Shown piece by piece: positions 57,701-64,000 of a stretch of DNA of 64,000 bases; the stretch's first letter is position 1, and every line of letters starts with the position of its first letter. The stretch covers positions 1 to 64,000 of the forward strand of contig QANT01005121.1 of NCBI GenBank assembly GCA_003254885.1, written 5' to 3'. The DNA comes from Purshia tridentata. Taxonomy: Eukaryota; Streptophyta; Magnoliopsida; Rosales; Rosaceae. The position numbers and the translations under genes were made by a program. A model generated the notes under the pieces. The model worked only from the letters and a program-made list of their open reading frames with translations. It did not search any database and was not told where the DNA came from.

Positions 57701-59763
57701 GGGTATGTTAGTTCGCTCAGTGCTTTCAATTTTTCGTTTAAAAATTTTTTTGAGTTCTTTTTAGGGAAATTTTTTCATGTAAGACACATCATCAATCTTA
57801 TTTTAAGACATTGGGTTTGTTTACGGCTAGTTTTGTTAAAAATTTCATTAGGGATAATTTAATTTTTTTATTTATTAAAAATTTCATTCAAATGAGAGAT
57901 AATTTAATCTTTTATTTATATTTTATTTTAGACCAAAAATAATATTAAATAAAATATTAATTCTATTTCTAATTAAAAAAATATTAAAACTAAAGATTAA
58001 AAGATTAATTCTAAAATAAAATAAAATATTTAAAACTAAGAAATATTAGAGTTGAAAAAAATTAAAGCTAAACAAGATTAATGATAAACAAGATGAACAT
58101 GCAATTCTCCGAAACGTTTAATGAGTACTCAAAATATTACTTCATGATGATCAAAAATGCCAACTATACTTACCGTAACAATAAATTAGTAATGTAGCAA
58201 GAGTATCCATTATCATAGTAATACCTCAGAACTAGCCTCTCCAAAAGGACAAATCGACTAGTTTGTTCGTACCTATTCGTTCTGAAAGTTTAAGAGATTG
58301 AAACTCAAGATCATCGTTTTTCGTGACCTTTTAGTCTGAGATCATCATTAATAACAAAACTATACAAAATATAGCATTAAAAAATGATGCAGAGTTCACA
58401 AACACAATATTTATTATCATACATACATGCATAAAATAGTCTTATCAGTCAGGGTATGAGAATCCCCCTACTTGGTGTACAAACTTAATCCTTCTTTAAT
58501 TCCATAGAACCACTATCTTTAAATCTTTATCTAGAAAAATGGAAATCCAAATCCAACAGAATACTGATTTTAGTAAAAAGGTAAAGGTAAGTTTGACAGA
58601 ACCTTCAGCAAAGTTTCGACATAATCTTACCTCTTGGTCATGTCTTCCGAAAATTTGAGAAACTGGTCTTCTAGAGTTTTGGGACTTAGGGTTTCTACTT
58701 AGAGTCCAATTTTATTTATAGTCCAGTTAAAGCACAACAATTATGACCAGATCAATACAGGGGAGACTGGGTTCAGTGTCCTTAAGTTGGATGAGCAACA
58801 GCAGTCAATATTGACCTCGACAGCATGTCGTTTGGTTACTTTAATAGGGTGGTTTCAATCCATTATTAGGTTGATTGATTAACAGTTATGTAAGTCCAAC
58901 TAGTTACGCAAGCAAAATAAATAATTTCAACTTAACTTTATTTGCATGCTTCCTAATAAGTCTACTTTATTTTAGTTGTAGCAATTCTATAATCCAATGT
59001 GATTTACATAAGTAATTAACTTTAATTAATCCAACTTAATCAATAAATTATGTACTTAAATCCAACTTACACATTATTAATTAATTTTAACTAATCTAAC
59101 GTAATTAATTAATCATGCCTAATAACCTTGAAGAAAGAGTAGAGATTAAATATTTAGTTGTAGACCTACTTAGCTTAATCTCCACTATATAGAATTGCTA
59201 AAACACAAGATTGAAAACCTAATGATTAATTAACCTCGAATTAAAACAACTTAAGTAAGTTCAAGGTTCTCAATAGTTTTACCCAAAGACCTTAACTAGG
59301 CCACCAAAAAATCCGACAGAATTTCCTACGCTTAGCTTAATGTTTGATTGTTATGTCCATAGTGCAAAATCCTTAAGGGCACTAATTGGACAACCCGATC
59401 AAAAATTAAACTAGGAACTACTTCACAAGATAAAGTTTGTTCCAAGAGGAAATAAAATTTTGAATTATGGAACTCCCAAAATATTGGTTTGTTTCTTAAG
59501 TTTGAACTTCACACTTAAGGCCCGTTTGGTTTGCATAATTGATTTCTAAGGGAAAGGGAATGTAAGATTACATTCTCCCGTATAGTAATGTTGAGAAAGT
59601 AAACCAATAATTCCTTTTTATTTCCATTCCATTGTGTAATTCCATTGTGTAATTTGTGTAGGAATAAGAAATAAAATTTGTCTAGTTTTTCAATTATATT
59701 CTTATTTATTAAACAAAAGTAATATTCATTTTAATTAACTTAATAAAATATCAGGATTAGTTG

Positions 59764-61981
59764 TGACAGGACCGCCCCAGAGTTTACTCTGTGACGACCC
59801 TGTTGGGATCGCCACATCTCACGACATGGGTCTCGAACCTATCGAAAGTTCGGCAACATCTCCTTTGTAAAAGCCTTACCCAAAAATGAGATATGCCCTG
59901 TTAAAACTCAACAATAACCAGAGAATCTCAACAAATAATCCCTTAACAAAAATAATAGTCAAAACAACAACCCAACCCAAAATGGTCACCTCAAAGTGAT
60001 CTTAGAGCATATCTAAAGAAATTATATCATTCGAGAGAAATGAATAACTGAAATAAATATGTGAAACTATGCCTACATAGTCTCGGATGTCAGAAGATGA
60101 AAAAGTGGCTCGACGCTCAAGTGGCACGAACGGAATCCTCGTCACCTGGGGGAGAACATTTAAAACACAAAACTATGAGGTAAAACTCAGTGAGTGGACA
60201 AAAAATAATTTAAACAATCCTTTTTCAACATAAGTATATTAACATAGAATTTCTCTTTCGAATTCCCCAATTTTAAACCAATTCGCAAAAATCATAAGAT
60301 CAAAACCATAAATCCCGAGTCCTACCCGTCATAAGTCCAAAACCTTCATAATTATACAAAGTATAATTTCAGAAAAAAAAAACTAAATAAGCAAATACGG
60401 TTTCAAAAAATTACAAGAGTTAAAACATTTATGATAAGTAGTAGCAGCACAAGACATTTACCAGTATATCAAAATACTTAAAACTCTCACCGTAGTACCC
60501 ATAAACTCTCTATCAATACGTACACGTGGGCCAAGTACGTGTACATAGATATGGCTAACCTTTATCAATACACGAACACACAATGATTCGCATAGATTCC
60601 AACTTTATCAATACGCGAACACACAATGGTTCACATAGATCCTAACTTTATCAATACGCAAACACACAATGGTTTGCATAGATTCCAACTTTATCAATAC
60701 GCGCGTAGATAGTGCACCAGGACATACGGCCCAAAGCCTATATGTGTGAACCGATGGGTCCTAAAGACCTATAACCAGCCATTTACCCCTGGGTACTGTC
60801 CAGTGGTTTAAAAAAATCATAAACCAATATTCTCATAAACATATTACATATAAAATCTCAAAATACCACAAGATAAACATTGCGAATAAAATAATTATTC
60901 AATCAATCCAATTTCAATCGATACTTAAACAAGTTCAAATAATTTTAAAATATTTAAAAGACAACTTTGAAATCAAAAATCCACTCACAAACTTGGCGAG
61001 CAAAACGTAAGCCTCGCCGATCACCCAACTAGCGACCAACACCCAAAACTTCCCCGAAAACACTTCCGATCGTCCTGTACAAACACGTAAGGTCCAAGTT
61101 GGTTCCCAGAAGCCTTAAAATAAGGAAAAGAATATTTTTTGGTCACTAACCGGTCCATCACGGCCGCACGTGGCGGCGCCGGCGGTGGTCAACGGCGCGG
61201 CCGCCGGAAAGTTGACTTTTTCGGTGACCAACCCAGAAAATATAATTGACCATACCGAATCAATGGGCTCGACGAGAGGAACAACTTTGTCAACTGGGCT
61301 GAGTCCAAAAAGTGGCCGGAAGTGACCGGAAAACCCCAATTTCAGTCTGAAATTTCTGCCTCCGATCTGAAAATTCAAACCTATACAAAAAATTACAAAT
61401 CATACATGGTTGGAAAGCTTGAAGCGTGAGGATTTCAGAGAGGTAAGAATCGAACCAAACCGAGGTCAGACGAAGCAGGAATTTGGATTTGAAACTCATG
61501 GTAGCCGAAATTTCCAGGGATCGATTCGTCGTCCACAGTGGTCTGATCATGACGATTTGGATATGGATGGAAAGAGAACGAAGAGGTGAACAAAACCCAA
61601 CCAACCAAAAGTCCAGAAGATGCTGCACGCGCTTCCACGCGCGGCTGGGACATGCGACGGCGATTTTGATCACCAGACACTATTCACGCGTGAATTTTGA
61701 TTTTTTTTTCGAAAAATGAAATTATTTTTCCTATTTATTATTTTCCCTTCCAAACTTTAAACTTCCATAACTCTTAAACCGTAAGTCCAAATTACGAGCC
61801 GTTTCTTCCCACGTGAGGTCGAGCTCTACGCAACCATATAAAAATTTGGGTCAAAACACTCTTTTAAAAATATACGTCCCTTGCAAAACCAAAACTTCCC
61901 TAAGTGAGGGCAAATTGGTAAATTCACCTCAAAGACTTTAAATGATGATCCAATAAGGAAAAGTAGGGACGGGTCGTAACA
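59764..61981 (-). mobile_element. Solo LTR, 2,218 bp (Tekay/Del-like Ty3 chromovirus)
   Basis: On the minus strand it begins TGTTACGACCCGTCCCTA and ends GGTCCTGTCA. Perfect target repeats AGTTG lie at 59,759-59,763 and 61,982-61,986, and copy A shows the uninterrupted site. The TGTTACGACCCG start is typical of Tekay/Del LTRs. A tandem array of about 43-bp units (ACACACAATGGTTCGCATAG-like) occupies 60,550-60,710. No internal region. Insertion came after the A/B duplication. Confidence 0.9.
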
Positions 61982-63443
61982 AGTTGAGTAAATAAAATAA
62001 GTAATAAATGCTTAAGATTGCAATATGTATATGTATATGTATTCAAATATATAATAAATTATAACTTGTATAATTTTTATGAACAATAATGAGTTTGTAT
62101 TCAACTAAGCGAAAGAAAAAAAAAATTGTGGATAAATTGATGCAATTTGTTCAAAATAAAAAAGTGATAATTTATTTGAATAAATGATTTGTCGTAAATA
62201 AAAGTCTATGAAGCTTTACACAAGGTTTTCGATCATTTAACTTAATAAAATTCCGCAAAACTCTATCATTCTATCCTATAGAGTCTATTATGGTGCGTGT
62301 GGATGAAGTAGTTTGAAATTACTAAGGAATTCACAAATGACAGAATTAAAAATGATGTGATTTAAAATTCTAGAATATGTAAATTCCCTTGTTTGAGTAA
62401 CATATAAACACTATATTTTTTTTATTAATGCCATCAATTATACATGAGTGATGATGGGGTGATGATCCATGGGCGGTGAGAGAAATGGTGGTGGAGGTGG
62501 CGGCAGCGGCTGTTGTGGTGACAATGATGGTGGTGGCTGCGGTAGCGTGGTGAGAGTGATGGTAGTGGTGGATGTTGCGCTGGTGGTGATCAGTGGCGGG
62601 GACGATGGTGGTGACGGTGGAGATGGTGGTGGTGGTGGTGGTGACGATTTTGACATTGATGATAGTGGTGGTGGAGAGGCTATAGTGGCGGTGGCAGTGA
62701 CGGAGGGGCAGTAGCATGGTGGCAATGATAGCAGTGGTGAATGTGGCACTAGTGGTGACTGGTGGCAGCGACGATAATGGATAAAAATCCATGATCTCTG
62801 CAAATATATGTGACTTAGTAAAACTCTGCAAAAGCTTGTATAAATCTTTATTGCTGTTAAAGGGATGAAATCAAGATAGATTCTCTAGTCACTCTAGCAA
62901 AGTTTTCAGTGCAACAAATCAGTGAGGTCTTGAAGTTGTCTAGGCAGAGACTTGAGTTAAACTTGAGCTAACAAATTTTAATTTTCTAACGAAATGCTTT
63001 AGAAACATAAATTTTAGCTTCAGAACAATGACCGAGAAATTAAAACTTGGTCAAAACTGGTCATTTGTAAGACTTATTCCAATTATTCTACATAGCTTTA
63101 ATTTATTTTCATTTCTGGGATACATTTCAAGATTGTTTGACTTGGGCTCCCTTACCTAGCAATCTGATCTTGAGATGTAATCATGAAAATCGACAAATTG
63201 TTAGTACCTTGGAAACCTTTTTTTTTTCAATCCAAGCTAGTGAGAGAAAAATATTAATCCATGGGCTGCAACATGTTTCAACTTACTTGAAAGTTGTCCC
63301 TGGAAAATATATGTTCAATATGCTTCATGTTTGCATCAATCACATGGACTTTGTGACTTTCATGGGTACATATATATAGTCTATTGGGCTATGCATTATG
63401 TTGTCTGTTTCTACTCAATTTACAAGCAACTCTTGCACCTTAC

Positions 63444-64000
63444 GGCCACGTTTGGTATGCCGGATAGGATAGTATAATATTGTACAGGATTGTATAGCAT
63501 TGTCTAGTATTGTACTGTACAGTATTGCATTTAATACTATCAAGTGTTTGGTATTATACATGACTAAAAGTCGGATAAAATTATACCTTGTTTGGTATTG
63601 TAATGTATAGCATAGTACTGTACTATTTTTATTTTATTTTTTTATAAACCATCCAAAATAATAAATTAAAAACAAAATAAAATATATTTGGCTATGCTTC
63701 TCCAAATACTATTTATATGAAATTTATATAATCAAATTTTTTTGGAGATACTTTTTTTTTCCAAAATATAATTTTTATTTTATTTTATATTTCTAATGCA
63801 AGTGACCAATAATACGAGATATAATTTAATGCAAGAAACAAAATAAAATTGCAAACAATATGAGGTAGAGTGCAAGTAACCAATACATACATAACAAAAT
63901 GATTCAAAACAATTAATTAAAAAGTCATCCAACACGGCTCCTTCGTGCAAGCAACATACGCACAAACTCCTCTCTCATCAAACCTTCTAATGTTATGAAC
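63444..64000. mobile_element. Left end of a further DNA element (runs past the window)
   Basis: GGCCACGTTTGGTATGCCGG starts exactly where copy B stops matching copy A. It is followed by subterminal repeats of ATTGTACAGGATTGTATAGC type. The GGCCACGTTTGGTA start resembles PIF/hAT-type MITE termini in plants. The other end is outside the window. Confidence 0.5.

Larger units (their letters stand above)
57310..63442. repeat. Segmental duplication copy B
   Basis: 57,310-59,763 and 61,982-63,442 together match 33,799-37,563 of copy A. Differences include a private GC-rich piece at 57,390-57,700, absence of A's 98-bp duplication, and the solo LTR at 59,764-61,981. The right end stops where a new element begins at 63,444. 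No intact gene within. Confidence 0.88.

Noticed and set aside
1-64000. tRNA genes, CRISPR arrays, bacterial operons
   Set aside because: No tRNA-like A/B box pair or spaced repeat array was seen; the window is plant nuclear DNA.

Overview
The window is AT-rich nuclear DNA from a flowering plant, almost certainly a eudicot. Supporting signs are spliced genes with GT-AG introns, a coiled-coil NB-ARC LRR resistance gene, PIF/Harbinger and MITE elements, plant-type LINE remnants, a TRIM element and solo LTRs. The sequence alone does not settle the family or genus. Most of the 64 kb is transposon-derived or unrecognised intergenic DNA.

Left part (1-23 kb). A minus-strand PIF/Harbinger element has an intact-looking three-exon ALP1-like nuclease gene and ends in a recognisable terminus at 3,080. 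A degraded RNase H-like segment follows. From 13,302 down to 5,599 on the minus strand I assembled an 11-exon host gene. All splice phases agree and it encodes a 276-residue secretory-pathway protein of the C12orf49/SPRING type. Its introns carry a LINE fragment and an LTR scrap. From 14 to 23 kb there are tandem duplications, a 66-bp T run with one N, a mosaic of captured host-gene scraps (an SDR C-terminus and a SET/post-SET piece), a complete TRIM, a possible organellar rRNA scrap, and a badly decayed Ty3-type retroelement.

Middle part (23-38 kb). This is mainly AT-rich repeats: a three-copy MITE family that inserts at TA, a long-TIR element, a minisatellite and a partial LTR. Two short candidate genes lie here. 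The better one is a 118-residue secreted four-cysteine protein at 27,602; a transit-peptide-like first-exon candidate lies near 32,572.

Right part (38-64 kb). A complete-looking two-exon CNL resistance gene lies on the minus strand (43,948 to 38,599; about 1,401 aa), with recent 144-bp expansions in its LRR. Its 3' flank belongs to a segment present three times: A 33.8-38.4 kb, C 51.6-54.9 kb and B 57.3-63.4 kb. Each later copy has been opened by different insertions, and comparison with the empty copies shows their exact boundaries: a 2.2-kb solo LTR in B, and a MITE in C. A 1.95-kb solo LTR also lies in C. This is the pattern of an R-gene cluster built by segmental duplication and then invaded by transposons.

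The best candidates for something little described are the SPRING-like gene, the secreted four-cysteine protein, the Harbinger gene with a duplicated exon/donor unit, and the AGTAACAAT inverted-motif array at 56.6-57.2 kb. I did not find a wholly new molecular system.
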